Assembly: GCF_000600975.2 (NCBI RefSeq)
Contig: NZ_KK088653.1
Coordinates: 310,501-374,500, forward strand
DNA from: Limimaricola hongkongensis DSM 17492
Lineage (GTDB): Bacteria; Pseudomonadota; Alphaproteobacteria; Rhodobacterales; Rhodobacteraceae
Reading direction: 5' to 3'
DNA: 64,000 nt
Numbering within the stretch: position 1 is the first letter of the stretch; every line of letters starts with the position of its first letter. The notes under the pieces are model-generated. The model was given only the letters and a program-made list of their open reading frames with translations. It searched no databases and had not been told where the DNA came from. A program made the position numbers and the translations under genes. Positions 1 through 9,255 of this stretch are shown here, in pieces.

Positions 1-5
1 GTCAT
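1..5 (-). CDS. 5' end of a minus-strand gene cut by the left edge (possibly trxB)
   Basis: Only the first codon or two are visible. On the minus strand AAGGGG (positions 18-13) precedes ATG at 12 with no spacer and a second ATG at 5 with a 7-base spacer, so a gene reading leftward off the window probably starts at 5. In Rhodobacterales the gene divergent from this kind of Lrp/AsnC regulator is often thioredoxin reductase (trxB); that identity is inference from context only. Confidence 0.3.
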
Positions 6-126
6 GGGACATCCCCTTGCAAGCCTGAAGTCGGCTGCATATAGCCGCTGTCCCTGCCGGTGCAAACCCCGGGCCGCGTTCGGCCCGACCGCCCGCGGCA
101 GTCGGACCATGCGTTGGGTCACGATG

Positions 127-142
127 TTGCGCGAATGCGCAA
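127..142. promoter_or_regulatory. Candidate operator palindrome upstream of the Lrp/AsnC gene
   Basis: TTGCGCGAATGCGCAA is a perfect 6+6 inverted repeat around GAAT, 60 bases before the regulator's start codon and between two divergent genes. Lrp/AsnC proteins commonly bind imperfect palindromes in their own promoters, so autoregulation is a reasonable inference; no experimental consensus is claimed. Confidence 0.35.
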
Positions 143-201
143 TATTCTTGCGGTTCTTGCGCCCATCGCATAGGTCATGAGCAACATTCACGGAGACGAC
201 G

Positions 202-702
202 ATGCCCGGGGCAAAACTCGACGAGATCGACAGGATGATCCTGGCCGAGCTTCAGGCCGATGGCCGGATGACAAATGTGGAGCTGGCGCGCCGCGTCGGC
301 ATCTCGGCGCCGCCCTGCCTGCGCCGGGTGCGCACGCTCGAGGAGCAGGGCTATATCCGTGGCTACCACGCCGATGTCGACCCGCGCGAGCTGGGCTTCG
401 ACGTGTCGGTCTTTGCCATGGTGCGGCTGGTGAGCCAGTCCGAGGCCGAGCTGTCGGCCTTCGAGGCGCGCTGCGGGGGCTGGCCGCTCGTGCGCGAGTG
501 CCACATGCTCAACGGCGAGGTGGATTTCGTCCTGAAATGCGTGGCACCCGACCTGCGCAGTTTCCAGGCCTTCCTGACCGGGGAGCTGACGGCGGCCCCC
601 AACGTGGCGAGCGTCAAGACATCATTGGTGATCCGCAACGCCAAGGCCGAGCCGGGCGTGCCGTTCGACGTGCTGGAGGCCCGGCTGGCGCGCAAGGCCT
701 GA
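202..702 (+). CDS. Lrp/AsnC family transcriptional regulator
   Basis: A 166-residue DNA-binding regulator of the feast/famine family. Residues about 5-60 form the winged helix-turn-helix (LDEIDRMILAELQADGRM, then NVELARRVGISAPPCLRRV), and residues 70-150 the RAM ligand-sensing and oligomerisation domain. Length is normal for Lrp/AsnC. The ATG at 202 gives the canonical start of the HTH domain; the longer overlapping frame from 177 is a shadow. It is divergent from the gene leaving the left edge, with a palindrome between them. Which amino acid it senses cannot be told from the sequence. Cytoplasmic. Confidence 0.93.
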   Translation: MPGAKLDEIDRMILAELQADGRMTNVELARRVGISAPPCLRRVRTLEEQGYIRGYHADVDPRELGFDVSVFAMVRLVSQSEAELSAFEARCGGWPLVRECHMLNGEVDFVLKCVAPDLRSFQAFLTGELTAAPNVASVKTSLVIRNAKAEPGVPFDVLEARLARKA

Positions 703-720
703 ACCGGGCGGCGCGGCGCT

Positions 721-1467
721 TCAGGCGGCGAGATCCAGTTCCGCCAGCCGCAGCCGGGGCAGGGTGGGAGGGCCGAAATCCTCGATCCGCTCCAGATGCG
801 GAAAACATGACAGGAACAGCCCGCGCTGCTCGGGCGCGAGCCGGGCCAGCTGCGCCGGGCCGGGATGGTAGCTTTCGATCTCGACCCCATTGGCCAGGAT
901 GCGCTCGTGCCGCTCGAAGCCCAGGTGGAACACCTGCACCGCCGAAGGCGGGGTCAGTTCGACCACCCCGATGCCGTCGATCAGGTCGCGTGCCGGGATG
1001 GCGGCGGCGCGCCGCCCGGTGAGCCGCTCGATCGCCGCACCCTGCCGCACCAGATGCGCCATCGGCCCGAGCACGAGGTCGTGCATGGGCCGCGCGATGC
1101 CCAGCGCGTCGGCAGAGATCCGGGTCAGGCGGCCCATCTCCGGCGATTGGCCGGGCACGCCGGCCACCAGCGTCGTGGCCCCGCGCCACAGCAGCGTCCG
1201 AAACCCCCGGTCGACGGTCTTGACCCGGTCGCCTGGCAGCAGGTCTTCTACCGCGACGAGGCCGCGCTCGGTCGGGATCTGGGCGCCATGGGCCAGCGCC
1301 GCGACCGCCTGTTCGAAAATCGGGGCGGCAGGCACGCGCCGCGTCGTCTCGACGATGTCGCTGCCGTGATGCGGACACAGGGTGAGAATCTCGATGCGCC
1401 GCATCAGGGAAGCGGGCGGCGGCGCGGCGGGCGCCAAAGTGGTCCGGGAGGGCAGGGGCAATGCCAT
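721..1467 (-). CDS. Standalone Hint-domain protein
   Basis: A 248-residue protein whose residues about 55-190 look like the Hint (Hedgehog/intein) fold, Hint_2 type: AHGAQIPTERGLVAVEDLLP followed by GDRVKTVDRG, the usual block-A arrangement in which a catalytic Cys or Ser is expected after a small residue. Here the residue before GAQI is His rather than an obvious Cys, so autoprocessing is doubtful. Rhodobacterales carry many such proteins, often fused to RTX domains; this one has neither RTX repeats nor a signal peptide. The role is unknown. It converges with the Lrp gene, with 18 bases between them. Confidence 0.8.
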   Translation of the reverse strand: MALPLPSRTTLAPAAPPPASLMRRIEILTLCPHHGSDIVETTRRVPAAPIFEQAVAALAHGAQIPTERGLVAVEDLLPGDRVKTVDRGFRTLLWRGATTLVAGVPGQSPEMGRLTRISADALGIARPMHDLVLGPMAHLVRQGAAIERLTGRRAAAIPARDLIDGIGVVELTPPSAVQVFHLGFERHERILANGVEIESYHPGPAQLARLAPEQRGLFLSCFPHLERIEDFGPPTLPRLRLAELDLAA

Positions 1468-1638
1468 GCGAGCACCTTTCGGTCATCACATCGGCTGTCG
1501 GCCCCCACCGACAACACCCGAAGCTGTTGTGTTCGCCGCGACAATGCGCCGAGCCGGACCTGCTTGTCAAAGAGGGGCCGTGAAACGCACTGTTTCAGGG
1601 GGCTTGTGGAACCGGTCGAAAATCGCCCGCCCCGGCGG

Positions 1639-2406
1639 TCAAAGCCGGATCGCGGCGATCAGCCGGCCGTAATCGGCCTCGCGCGCATGGGTCGAACGGC
1701 GGTAGCTGAAAAAACGCGCCGGGTCCGAATAGGTGCAGTGGCGGGTCCATTCGGCCGAGGCGATCCCCGCCTTGCGCAGCCGCCGCAGCCCGAAGCCCGG
1801 CAGGTCGAACAAGAGCCGGTCGCCTTCGCCTTGGGCGAAGTGCCGCGCCGCCTCCGGGTCCTCGGTGAGAAAGGCGTCGAGCAATTCGGGGCCGACCTCG
1901 TAGCGGCGCTGGCTGATCGAGGGGCCGATCACCGCGTGGATGCGCTCGCGCCGGGCGCCCGCCGCCACCATCGCCTCGACCGTGGCTTCGAGCACGCCTG
2001 CCAGCGCGCCCTTCCACCCGGCATGGGCGGCGCCGATCACGCCGCCTTCGGCATCCGCGAACAGCACGGGCTGGCAATCGGCGGTGAGAATGGTGAGCGC
2101 GAGGCCCGGCGTCGCGGTGACCAGCGCGTCGGCGCGGTGCCGCTCCGGCGACGGGGCGTCGATGGTGACGACATCGGCGGAATGCACCTGGTGCACGCCG
2201 ATCAGCGCCTCGGGCGCCACCTCCATCGCCTGCGCCACCTTGTTGCGGTTGATTCGCACCGCCTCGTGCTGGTCCGAGCTGCCGGGCCCGCAATTGAGCC
2301 CGGCGAACACGCCCGACGAGGCCCCGCCGGCGCGGCCGAAAAAGCCGTGGCGCAGCGATGCGAGGCTGTCTGCGGTGATGATGTCGAGCGGTGTTGCGGC
2401 GTTCAC
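1639..2406 (-). CDS. pgeF: Purine nucleoside phosphorylase / polyphenol-oxidase family protein (YfiH/PgeF)
   Basis: A 255-residue YfiH/laccase-domain protein. Members act on purine nucleosides (phosphorolysis, adenosine deamination) and PgeF edits peptidoglycan precursors by removing wrongly added L-Ser. The metal-site signature is present: VHSADVV (His), LTADCQPVLF (Cys) and AAHAGWKG (His). It starts with GTG at 2406, overlapping the upstream midA stop by four bases (GTGA), so the two are translationally coupled; no better ATG fits the conserved N-terminus. It is the last gene of the lgt-midA-pgeF unit. Confidence 0.9.
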   Translation of the reverse strand: MNAATPLDIITADSLASLRHGFFGRAGGASSGVFAGLNCGPGSSDQHEAVRINRNKVAQAMEVAPEALIGVHQVHSADVVTIDAPSPERHRADALVTATPGLALTILTADCQPVLFADAEGGVIGAAHAGWKGALAGVLEATVEAMVAAGARRERIHAVIGPSISQRRYEVGPELLDAFLTEDPEAARHFAQGEGDRLLFDLPGFGLRRLRKAGIASAEWTRHCTYSDPARFFSYRRSTHAREADYGRLIAAIRL

Positions 2407-3464
2407 GTCTCGGTTCCGGGTGGGGGCGGTGCGGTGCGTGGATGGAGGGCGGCTACCTTGAACAGGTCGCCCATTTCTTCGGGGTGGGTCAAGCGGCGAT
2501 GCGCGGCGACATGGGCATCGAGCGCGGCGCCGTTCAGCCGGGCCGCCAGCGCCTGTGCCCGCGCGGTGATGCCGAGCCGTTCGAGAAACACCCCCTGCGG
2601 CACCGGCCCGGCACAGGCGGCGGGATGGGCCGCGCGCGCCAGCGCGTCGAAATCCACATGCGCGGTGAGATCGGCCTGACCGGGATCCGAAAGCGGGTCG
2701 ACCTTCTCGTGGCCGCGCACCGCCTGAAAGCTGTCGCCGGTCGTGCCGCGCCCGCCGTAATCGACGATGAGCGCCGCGCCGCCATTGCGCGCGATGCGCC
2801 CGCCGATCTCGCCCGCCAGGGCGGGCAGGGCGGGCGAGGTCTCGACCATGTCGCCGTCGCGCGTGTCACCGAGCCGGGGCTCCAGCTCCGCCAGCGGCAC
2901 CGGCGCGGTCAGGCCAAGCACCAGCCGGTCTTCTTCGCGGCCCACCACCCGCTCGCGCCAGCCCACGCCGTCGCGGACGAACTGCCGGATCGGCAGCGCG
3001 TCGAAGAACTCGTTGGCCACGAGAAAGAACGGCAGGTCGTCGGGGACCTGGTCGAGCCGGTCGTGCCACGTGGCTTCGGGCAGGCGCGCGGCCTGCGCCG
3101 CGCGCAAAGCGGGCGATGCCTCGACGAGATGCAGCCGCGCGGCATCGTGGAAACCCGGCACGCGGGCGGTGGCGCGCAGCATGTCGGCCATCAGCGTGCC
3201 GCGTCCCGGCCCCGGCTCGGCGAGGATGAAGGGGGCGGGCGCGCCCTGGTCGAGCCAAGCCTGCGCGAGCGCAAGGCCCATCAGCTCGCCGAACATCTGG
3301 CTGATCTCGGGCGCGGTGGTGAAATCGCCGCCCGCGCCGAGCGGGTCGCGGGTGGTGTAGTAGCCATGCTCGGGGTGGAGCAGACATTCGGTCATGTAGT
3401 CGGCGATGCTGATCGGGCCGGTGGCCGCGATGCGCCGCAGCAGGATTCCCTTCAGCGCCGTCAT
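2403..3464 (-). CDS. SAM-dependent methyltransferase, MidA/NDUFAF7 family
   Basis: A 353-residue class I methyltransferase of the COG1565 family. The mitochondrial homologue NDUFAF7 dimethylates an arginine of complex I subunit NDUFS2, so a role in complex I maturation is likely but unproven. Seen: [20 protein letters not shown] at the N-terminus, the glycine-rich SAM loop [18 protein letters not shown], and [14 protein letters not shown], all typical of the family. The start is the ATG at 3464, which overlaps the lgt stop by four bases; the same frame stays open far upstream but that part is antisense shadow of lgt. Confidence 0.92.
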   Translation of the reverse strand: MTALKGILLRRIAATGPISIADYMTECLLHPEHGYYTTRDPLGAGGDFTTAPEISQMFGELMGLALAQAWLDQGAPAPFILAEPGPGRGTLMADMLRATARVPGFHDAARLHLVEASPALRAAQAARLPEATWHDRLDQVPDDLPFFLVANEFFDALPIRQFVRDGVGWRERVVGREEDRLVLGLTAPVPLAELEPRLGDTRDGDMVETSPALPALAGEIGGRIARNGGAALIVDYGGRGTTGDSFQAVRGHEKVDPLSDPGQADLTAHVDFDALARAAHPAACAGPVPQGVFLERLGITARAQALAARLNGAALDAHVAAHRRLTHPEEMGDLFKVAALHPRTAPPPPGTET

Positions 3465-4354
3465 GCCGGAGCCGTGCGGCGGCGGCGCGCATAAGCGATC
3501 ACCGCCACCCCGGCGAAGATCATCGGCAGCGACAGGATCTGTCCCATGGTCAGCCCCCAGCCATCGACATGCAGCGCGAGCCCGAGCGGGTTGCCGGGCG
3601 TCACGAATTGCGCGTCGGGCTGGCGCACGAACTCCACGAGGAAGCGGCCGATGCCATAGACCAGGAAAAAGGTGCCCGAGAGCAGCCAGGGCCGTTTCAG
3701 CGCGCCCCGGCGAAACGCCATGACGATGAACAGAACCAGCAGAAACAGCCCCTCGATCGCGGCCTCGTAGAGCTGCGAGGGGTGGCGCGCGCAGGCGCCG
3801 ACGATGCCCGCGCAATCCTGCGCCGCCGCGCCCGGAAAGATCACGCCCCATGGCAGGTCGGTCGGGCGGCCCCAGAGCTCGGCGTTGATGAAGTTGGCGA
3901 GACGGCCCAGCAGGATCGCGGGCGGGGTGGCGAGCGCGATGGTGTCGGCCACCCCGCCCAGCGGCAGTCGATGACGGCGCGCGAAGATCGCAATCGCGAG
4001 GATCACGCCGATGAAGCCGCCATGGAACGACATGCCGCCCTGCCACAGGAACGGGATCTCCCAGGGGTGCGACAGGTAGTAGCCGGGCTGGTAGATCAGC
4101 GCGTAGCCGAGCCGCCCGCCGCCGATGATGCCGAGGATGATCCAGCTCAGCAGGTTCTCGAGCTGCGGCGGCGTCATCGCCGGGTGGCCTTCGGGCCACA
4201 ATTGCGGTCGCCTGAGCGCCGCGACGGCGAGCCGCCAGCCCAGCACGATGCCGACGATATAGGCCAGCGCGTACCAGCGCAGCGCGAAGTCGAACCCGCC
4301 GAGCGAGATCGAGAAGATCTCGGGCGAGATCTCGGGGAAGGGGATGCCATTCAT
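3461..4354 (-). CDS. lgt: Prolipoprotein diacylglyceryl transferase
   Basis: A 297-residue inner-membrane enzyme that transfers diacylglycerol from phosphatidylglycerol to the lipobox cysteine of prolipoproteins, the first step of lipoprotein maturation. The Lgt signature [17 protein letters not shown] is present around residue 150, as is HPSQLYEA, with about seven hydrophobic segments and the usual length. It leads the lgt-midA-pgeF unit. The third enzyme of the same pathway, lnt, lies at 12806-14335. Confidence 0.97.
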   Translation of the reverse strand: MNGIPFPEISPEIFSISLGGFDFALRWYALAYIVGIVLGWRLAVAALRRPQLWPEGHPAMTPPQLENLLSWIILGIIGGGRLGYALIYQPGYYLSHPWEIPFLWQGGMSFHGGFIGVILAIAIFARRHRLPLGGVADTIALATPPAILLGRLANFINAELWGRPTDLPWGVIFPGAAAQDCAGIVGACARHPSQLYEAAIEGLFLLVLFIVMAFRRGALKRPWLLSGTFFLVYGIGRFLVEFVRQPDAQFVTPGNPLGLALHVDGWGLTMGQILSLPMIFAGVAVIAYARRRRTAPA

Positions 4355-4509
4355 GGCGCGATACCTGCGGCGTGGTGCCGGGGCTTGTCAATCCGGGCGC
4401 CCGCGCGGCGAAGGCGGCGGCCTGCCGATCCCTGGGCGGGCAGGGTCTGCTTGTCGCACGCGCCCCGACCGCCCATATAGAGGGCCAGTCCAAACAGCGG
4501 AGACCCGCC

Positions 4510-4758
4510 ATGCAATCGAGAAACAAGATCTTCGACGATCTGTCGCAGCTGATGACCAACGCGATGGGCGTGGCGCAAGGCGCGAAGGACGAGGCCAACA
4601 ACGCCATGAAGTCGATGCTCGACCGCTGGCTGGCCGAACGCGATCTGGTCACGCGCGAGGAATTCGACGCGGTGCGCATGATGGCGCAGAAGGCGCGCGA
4701 GGAGAACGAGGCGCTCAAGGCGCGGATCGCGGCGCTGGAGACCAAGACCTCGAATTGA
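4510..4758 (+). CDS. ubiK: Ubiquinone biosynthesis accessory factor UbiK (BMFP domain)
   Basis: An 82-residue protein of the BMFP/UbiK family (COG2960), an accessory factor for aerobic ubiquinone synthesis that binds lipids and UbiJ in E. coli. The N-terminal half (QSRNKIFDDLSQLMTNAMG) is amphipathic and the C-terminal half (LVTREEFDAVRMMAQKAREE and on) is a heptad-patterned coiled coil, both standard for the family. The ATG at 4510 gives the family N-terminus. It is divergent from lgt and followed by a strong bidirectional terminator. Confidence 0.9.
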   Translation: MQSRNKIFDDLSQLMTNAMGVAQGAKDEANNAMKSMLDRWLAERDLVTREEFDAVRMMAQKAREENEALKARIAALETKTSN

Positions 4759-4796
4759 TCGCGGATCCGGTCACGCCACGGATCAAACCGATGTGA

Positions 4797-4823
4797 AAGG
4801 GGCGGCCCGTCGGGCCGCCCCTT
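4797..4823. terminator. Hairpin terminator between ubiK and the M42 peptidase
   Basis: AAGGGGCGGCCC is followed by a 3-base loop and GGGCCGCCCCTT, a perfect 12-bp stem between two convergent genes. A-rich on one flank and CTTC on the other; it can serve both strands. Confidence 0.8.
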
Positions 4824-4840
4824 CGCGTGTCGGGCGCGGC

Positions 4841-5878
4841 TTAGCCCTCGAAGCTTGCGAGATAGGCGCTCAGGATGTCGCGCGCGGCTTCGAGGTCGGC
4901 GCGGTCGACCATCTCGGTCACGGTGTGGATGTAGCGGGTGCCGACCACCACGCCCACGGCGCGCGCGCCCGCCGCCGCCTGCTGCGCCGCGGCCCCGTCC
5001 TGACCGCCCGCGGCCAGCATGGTGCGCTGGAACGGGATGTCGCGGTCGCTGGCGAGCTTTTCGAGATCGGCGACGAGACCGCGATCGGCGATGAAGCTGC
5101 TGTCGCGCACATGCAGGCCGAAACCCTTGCCCTGCACCGTGGTGCGGTCCTTGTCGGGCACGCCGGGCGTGTCGCAGGCGATCGTGGTGTCGACGCCGAT
5201 GCCGATATCGGGGCGCACCTTGTAGGCCGCGGTGCGCGCGCCGCGCAGGCCGACCTCTTCTTGCGTGGTGAACACGACGTGGATCTCGGCGCCGCGCCCC
5301 TTGTCGGCCAGCTGGCGGATCGCCTCGATGCCGAGCCAGCAGGCGACGCGGTTGTCGAGCGCCTTGGACACGAACTTGTCGCCCATCTCGAGGAAGGGTT
5401 CGTCCATCACCACCATGTCGCCGATCTTCACCTTGTCGGCGGCGGCCTTGCCGAGCCCGGTGTCGACGAAGAACTCGCCCACGTCGGGCACCTTCTTGCG
5501 ATCCTCGGGCTTGGAGATGTGCAGAGGCTTGCCGCCGGGGTTCATCACGCCCTTGATGTCGCCGTCATCGGTGCAGACCAGCACCCGGCGCGAGAACAGG
5601 TTGCGCGGATCGAAACCGCCGACCGGCTGCAGCCAAAGAAACCCCTTCTCGTCGATGTGGCTGACGAGAAAGCCGATCTCGTCCATGTGGCACAGCAGCA
5701 TGATCTTCGGCGCGGCTTCGGCGCGCGCGTCGCGGCGGCAATGCAGGCTGCCCATCGCGTCGGTCTCGACATGATCGAACAGGTCGCCGATCTCGGCGGT
5801 GATCAGGTCGCGGACCCGGTGTTCGTGGCCCGGCACGCCGGGGGTTTCGCACAGGCGCTTCAAGAGGTCGGTGTTCAT
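4841..5878 (-). CDS. M42 family zinc aminopeptidase
   Basis: A 345-residue cytosolic metallo-aminopeptidase/endoglucanase-type protein of family M42 (FrvX/TET-like). Metal ligands and catalytic residues are visible in the usual order: LLCHMDEIGFLV (His, Asp), SKALDNRVACWL (bridging Asp), TTQEEVGLRGA (Glu-Glu), GVDTTIACDTPG (Asp) and YIHTVTEM (His). The start at 5878 is preceded on the minus strand by GGGAGA at a good distance; upstream extension in frame is not conserved-looking. Substrates are probably short peptides. Confidence 0.92.
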   Translation of the reverse strand: MNTDLLKRLCETPGVPGHEHRVRDLITAEIGDLFDHVETDAMGSLHCRRDARAEAAPKIMLLCHMDEIGFLVSHIDEKGFLWLQPVGGFDPRNLFSRRVLVCTDDGDIKGVMNPGGKPLHISKPEDRKKVPDVGEFFVDTGLGKAAADKVKIGDMVVMDEPFLEMGDKFVSKALDNRVACWLGIEAIRQLADKGRGAEIHVVFTTQEEVGLRGARTAAYKVRPDIGIGVDTTIACDTPGVPDKDRTTVQGKGFGLHVRDSSFIADRGLVADLEKLASDRDIPFQRTMLAAGGQDGAAAQQAAAGARAVGVVVGTRYIHTVTEMVDRADLEAARDILSAYLASFEG

Positions 5879-5982
5879 GGATGTCTCCCGTTTTGCCGCG
5901 AAGGCTGACGCAGGCGGGGTGCGGGTGCAACGCCCGTCGCGACGGCAGCATGCCGCCAAGGCAGCGCCACGGGGCGATTCGG

Positions 5983-6043
5983 TTATCCACAAGAAATGTC
6001 GGGAGTGATTCTCGAATCGACCGAATCGGGAAGATTATCCCCA
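5983..6043. promoter_or_regulatory. Pair of DnaA-box-like direct repeats between divergent genes
   Basis: TTATCCACAAGAAATG at 5983 and TTATCCCCAAGAAACG at 6035 are two copies of one 16-base motif, 52 bases apart. The first nine bases of copy one are the consensus DnaA box TTATCCACA, and copy two differs at one base. GATTCTCGAATC between them is palindromic. The site sits in the 295-bp space between the divergent M42 and YbjN genes and could be regulatory. Confidence 0.4.
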
Positions 6044-6173
6044 AGAAACGGCTTTACAGCGACTCGGTCGAGACTCACCATATACACCCGAAGCGCGGTG
6101 GGCGAAAGCACCTCGGCTACCGCATCTCAGATGGGCGCTTGCGCGCCCCTCGCCGCAAAGAAAAGAGGCCGTC

Positions 6174-6674
6174 ATGGCGCTGTCAGAGTCCTATCTCGAC
6201 GACGAGATCCACCCGATCGACCTGGTCGAGCAGGTCGCGGACCTGCACGAATGGGCGGTCGAACGGGTGGCCGAGGACCAGATCGCCATGACGCTTTCGG
6301 GCCAGTGGCGCGACTATACCGTCACGCTGGCCTGGCAGCCGGCGGACGAAACCCTTCGGCTGGCCTGCATGTTCGAGATGGAGCCGCCCGCGCCGCGGCT
6401 GCCGCAGATCTACGATCTCATGAACCGCATCAACGACCGCTGCTGGGCCGGCGGGTTCAGCTGGTGGGGCGATCAGGGGATGATGGCCTATCGCTACGGG
6501 CTGGTGCTGTCGGGCGGGCAGATCGCGGGGTCCGAACAGGTGGACACCATGATCCACACCGCCTTCAACGCCTGCGAACGCTTCTACCCGGCGTTCCAGC
6601 TCGTCTCCTGGGCGCACCGCGACCCGGCGGCGGCGATGCAAATCGCGATCGCCGAGGCCTACGGGCGGGCCTGA
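6174..6674 (+). CDS. YbjN domain-containing protein
   Basis: A 166-residue cytosolic protein of the YbjN family, which resembles the type III secretion chaperone fold; E. coli YbjN is linked to motility and stress but its molecular function is unresolved. Characteristic parts are HPIDLVEQVADLHEWAVER at the N-terminus, LAWQPADETLRLACMFEM in the middle and IHTAFNACERFYPAFQLV near the end. It is divergent from the M42 gene and convergent with the next one. Confidence 0.85.
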   Translation: MALSESYLDDEIHPIDLVEQVADLHEWAVERVAEDQIAMTLSGQWRDYTVTLAWQPADETLRLACMFEMEPPAPRLPQIYDLMNRINDRCWAGGFSWWGDQGMMAYRYGLVLSGGQIAGSEQVDTMIHTAFNACERFYPAFQLVSWAHRDPAAAMQIAIAEAYGRA

Positions 6675-6678
6675 TCGC

Positions 6679-7551
6679 TCAGAACCATTGCCCCGGCTCG
6701 ATCAGCCCCAGGTCGAGCAGCTGCCGCGAGCGCCATTCGAACCGCACCGAACCGGGCCAGTCGAACCCCTCGATTGCCTCGCGCGTGGCGGGGTTGCGGC
6801 GCAGTGCCTTGGCGGTGCGAAACGACATCGTCGCCGCCATGGGCGAGCGGTGCCACGGGCCCTGCAGCGTGTTGTATTCCTCGCGGTTGAACCGGTGATC
6901 GGGCCCGAGCCGCAGCCCGGATGCCGCGCGAAACAGCGCGATGCGCAGGATCTGGCGCCGCGCCTCGGGGATGTGCTCCTCAAGCCGCCAGCGCAGCCCG
7001 CCATGGATCTCCTGTTGCCGGTCGAGCGCGCGGCCCCGCGCGTCGAAGCGATCCCGCGCGGCGTAGCCGATCCGGTCGAGATGCGCGCCTTTGCGCGAGA
7101 CCCCGTCGGGGTGCGCCCGCAGGTCGGTGGCATAGAGATCCACCGTCACGCAGGGCACGGTGTCGCGCCGCTCCTCGGCGACGAAGGCGCAAAGATCGGC
7201 GATGCCGCGATCTTCGCCGAAGGGAAAGAACAGGTATTCGGCGTTGTAGCCATAAAACAGCCACTGCCCCGGCGCGGCGGCGGCGATCACCGCGTTGACG
7301 ATGTCGAGCCCGGACTGCGGTCCCCGGGTTTCGGCGCGCAGAACGTCGAGGCGCGGCGCCTCGAAGCCGGGGCGCGGCAGGTCGTCGGGTATCACCGCCA
7401 CCACCCGCGAGAAGCCGAGGTCGAGGTGGTGGCGCAGCGTGCTGTCGAGCTCGACCGCGTCTTCGACCAGCACGAGGGCGATGGGGCCCTGCGGGGTGCC
7501 GCGCGTCCGGCGCAGCATGCGCGTGAACCGCTCGATCCCATCATGCTTCAT
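6679..7551 (-). CDS. Glycosyltransferase family 2-like protein of unknown substrate
   Basis: A 290-residue protein. The segment around residues 95-160 (GQWLFYGYNAEYLFFPFGED, then VTVDLYATDL) resembles the nucleotide-sugar and acceptor regions of the Glyco_tranf_2_4 group, in which the usual DxD-type motif is replaced by a phenylalanine- and tyrosine-rich stretch. That assignment rests on pattern only and is moderate. No signal peptide or membrane segment. The start at 7551 has GGGAGA upstream; the frame open to 7605 lacks one. It is divergent from miaB. Confidence 0.65.
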   Translation of the reverse strand: MKHDGIERFTRMLRRTRGTPQGPIALVLVEDAVELDSTLRHHLDLGFSRVVAVIPDDLPRPGFEAPRLDVLRAETRGPQSGLDIVNAVIAAAAPGQWLFYGYNAEYLFFPFGEDRGIADLCAFVAEERRDTVPCVTVDLYATDLRAHPDGVSRKGAHLDRIGYAARDRFDARGRALDRQQEIHGGLRWRLEEHIPEARRQILRIALFRAASGLRLGPDHRFNREEYNTLQGPWHRSPMAATMSFRTAKALRRNPATREAIEGFDWPGSVRFEWRSRQLLDLGLIEPGQWF

Positions 7552-7658
7552 CGCCGTCTCCCGTCGTTTCGTCACAGGGATGGCCGGGCGGGGACGACAT
7601 TGCAAGATGCGGGGCTTTGGCTTAGAGCGGGCCCCTGATCTCGCAAAGGATGGACGCG

Positions 7659-8987
7659 ATGGACCAGGCGCCCAAGAAGCTCTTCATCAAGACCTATGGC
7701 TGTCAGATGAACGTCTATGACAGCGAGCGCATGGCCGAGGCGCTCGGCGCGTCGGGCTATGTCACCACCGAGGTGCAGGACGAGGCGGACATGGTGCTGC
7801 TCAATACCTGCCATATCCGCGAGAAGGCGGCGGAAAAGGTTTATTCCGATCTCGGGCGGCTGCGCCCGCTCAAGGAGGCCAAGCCGGACCTCAAGATCGG
7901 CGTCGCGGGCTGCGTGGCGCAGGCCGAGGGCGAGGAGATCCTGACGCGGATGCCGCTCGTGGATCTGGTGGTCGGGCCGCAGAGCTATCACCGCCTGCCC
8001 GAGATGGAGGCCCGCGTCGGGCAGGGCGGCCGCGCCGTCGACACCGATTTTCCCGAGGACGACAAGTTCGAGGCGCTGAAGACCCGCCCCAAGGCCAAGC
8101 GCGGGCCGACCGCGTTTTTGACCGTGCAGGAGGGCTGCGACAAGTTCTGCGCCTTTTGCGTGGTGCCCTATACCCGTGGCGCCGAGGTCAGCCGCCCCGC
8201 CGCGCGGATCGTCTCGGAGGCACGCGGGCTCGTGGAGGCGGGCGTGCGCGAGATCACGCTGCTGGGCCAGAACGTCAACGCCTGGCACGGCGATCTGGAG
8301 GGCGCGGAGGGCGGCCTCGCGGCTCTGGTGGGGCAGCTGGCGCGGATCGACGGGCTGGAGCGGATCCGCTACACCACCTCGCACCCCAACGACATGGACG
8401 AAGGCCTGATCGCCGCGCATGGCCACGAGGCCAAGCTGATGCCCTATCTGCACCTGCCGGTGCAGTCGGGCTCGGACCGCATTCTCAAGGCGATGAACCG
8501 CAAGCACACCGCCGAGCAGTACCTCCGGCTGATCGAGCGCATCCGCGCCGCGCGGCCCGACATCCTGCTCACTTCGGATTTCATCGTGGGCTTTCCCGGC
8601 GAGACCGACGCCGATTTCGAGGCGACGATGGATCTGGTGCGCGAGGTCCGCTACGGCTCGGCCTATTCGTTCAAGTATTCGCCGCGCCCCGGCACCCCCG
8701 CCGCCGAGCGCAAGACGCAGGTCGAGCCGTCGGTGATGGACGACCGGCTGCAACGGCTTCAGAAGCTCCTGGGCGATCAGCAGCGCGCCGCGCAGGAGGC
8801 GATGGTGGGCCGCGAGACCACCGTGCTGTTCGAAAAGCCGGGGCGGCTTCCGGGGCAGATGGTCGGCAAGTCCGAGCATCTCTTCGCGGTGCATGTCGCC
8901 GCCCCCGAAAGCCTGCGCGGCGAAATCGCCCGCGTCCGCATCACCGCATCGGGGCCGAATTCGCTGGCGGGCGAACTGGCGGGGTAG
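7659..8987 (+). CDS. miaB: tRNA-2-methylthio-N6-dimethylallyladenosine synthase
   Basis: A radical-SAM methylthiotransferase that converts i6A37 to ms2i6A37 in tRNAs reading UNN codons. The N-terminal [4Fe-4S] cysteines are in [26 protein letters not shown] and [10 protein letters not shown]; the radical-SAM cluster is [17 protein letters not shown] (CxxxCxxC), followed by a C-terminal TRAM domain. About 442 residues, normal for MiaB. Two in-frame ATGs exist: 7650 and 7659. AAAGGA ends at 7650, which leaves 8 bases before the ATG at 7659 and none before 7650, so 7659 is preferred. Confidence 0.97.
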   Translation: MDQAPKKLFIKTYGCQMNVYDSERMAEALGASGYVTTEVQDEADMVLLNTCHIREKAAEKVYSDLGRLRPLKEAKPDLKIGVAGCVAQAEGEEILTRMPLVDLVVGPQSYHRLPEMEARVGQGGRAVDTDFPEDDKFEALKTRPKAKRGPTAFLTVQEGCDKFCAFCVVPYTRGAEVSRPAARIVSEARGLVEAGVREITLLGQNVNAWHGDLEGAEGGLAALVGQLARIDGLERIRYTTSHPNDMDEGLIAAHGHEAKLMPYLHLPVQSGSDRILKAMNRKHTAEQYLRLIERIRAARPDILLTSDFIVGFPGETDADFEATMDLVREVRYGSAYSFKYSPRPGTPAAERKTQVEPSVMDDRLQRLQKLLGDQQRAAQEAMVGRETTVLFEKPGRLPGQMVGKSEHLFAVHVAAPESLRGEIARVRITASGPNSLAGELAG

Positions 8988-9255
8988 ACAGGCGCAGAAT
9001 CGTTCCGGCGCGCCTCTCGGAATGCGGCAATATCAGGGCGCAATCGGCGTGGCCTGGCGGCGTCTGGCGCGATCATGTCGCCGTGACGCCGACAATCCCC
9101 GCCCCTGCGCGGGCACTGTTGCGCCGCGCCGCGGCAAAATCCCGTCGGGGCCTTTCCAAGGACATGATTGCCATTAACACTCTGTCGGCAAAGCATTCGT
9201 CCGGCTGCCATGGGCGGGTGCCATCGCGACAAGCGTTCGGGAAGGATCAGAACAA

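Noticed and set aside
865-2679. 604-residue plus-strand frame over the Hint and pgeF genes
   Set aside because: Shadow frame with arginine-rich composition and no family features.
5983-6043. Chromosomal replication origin
   Set aside because: Only two DnaA-like boxes, no AT-rich unwinding region and no origin-linked genes beside it.
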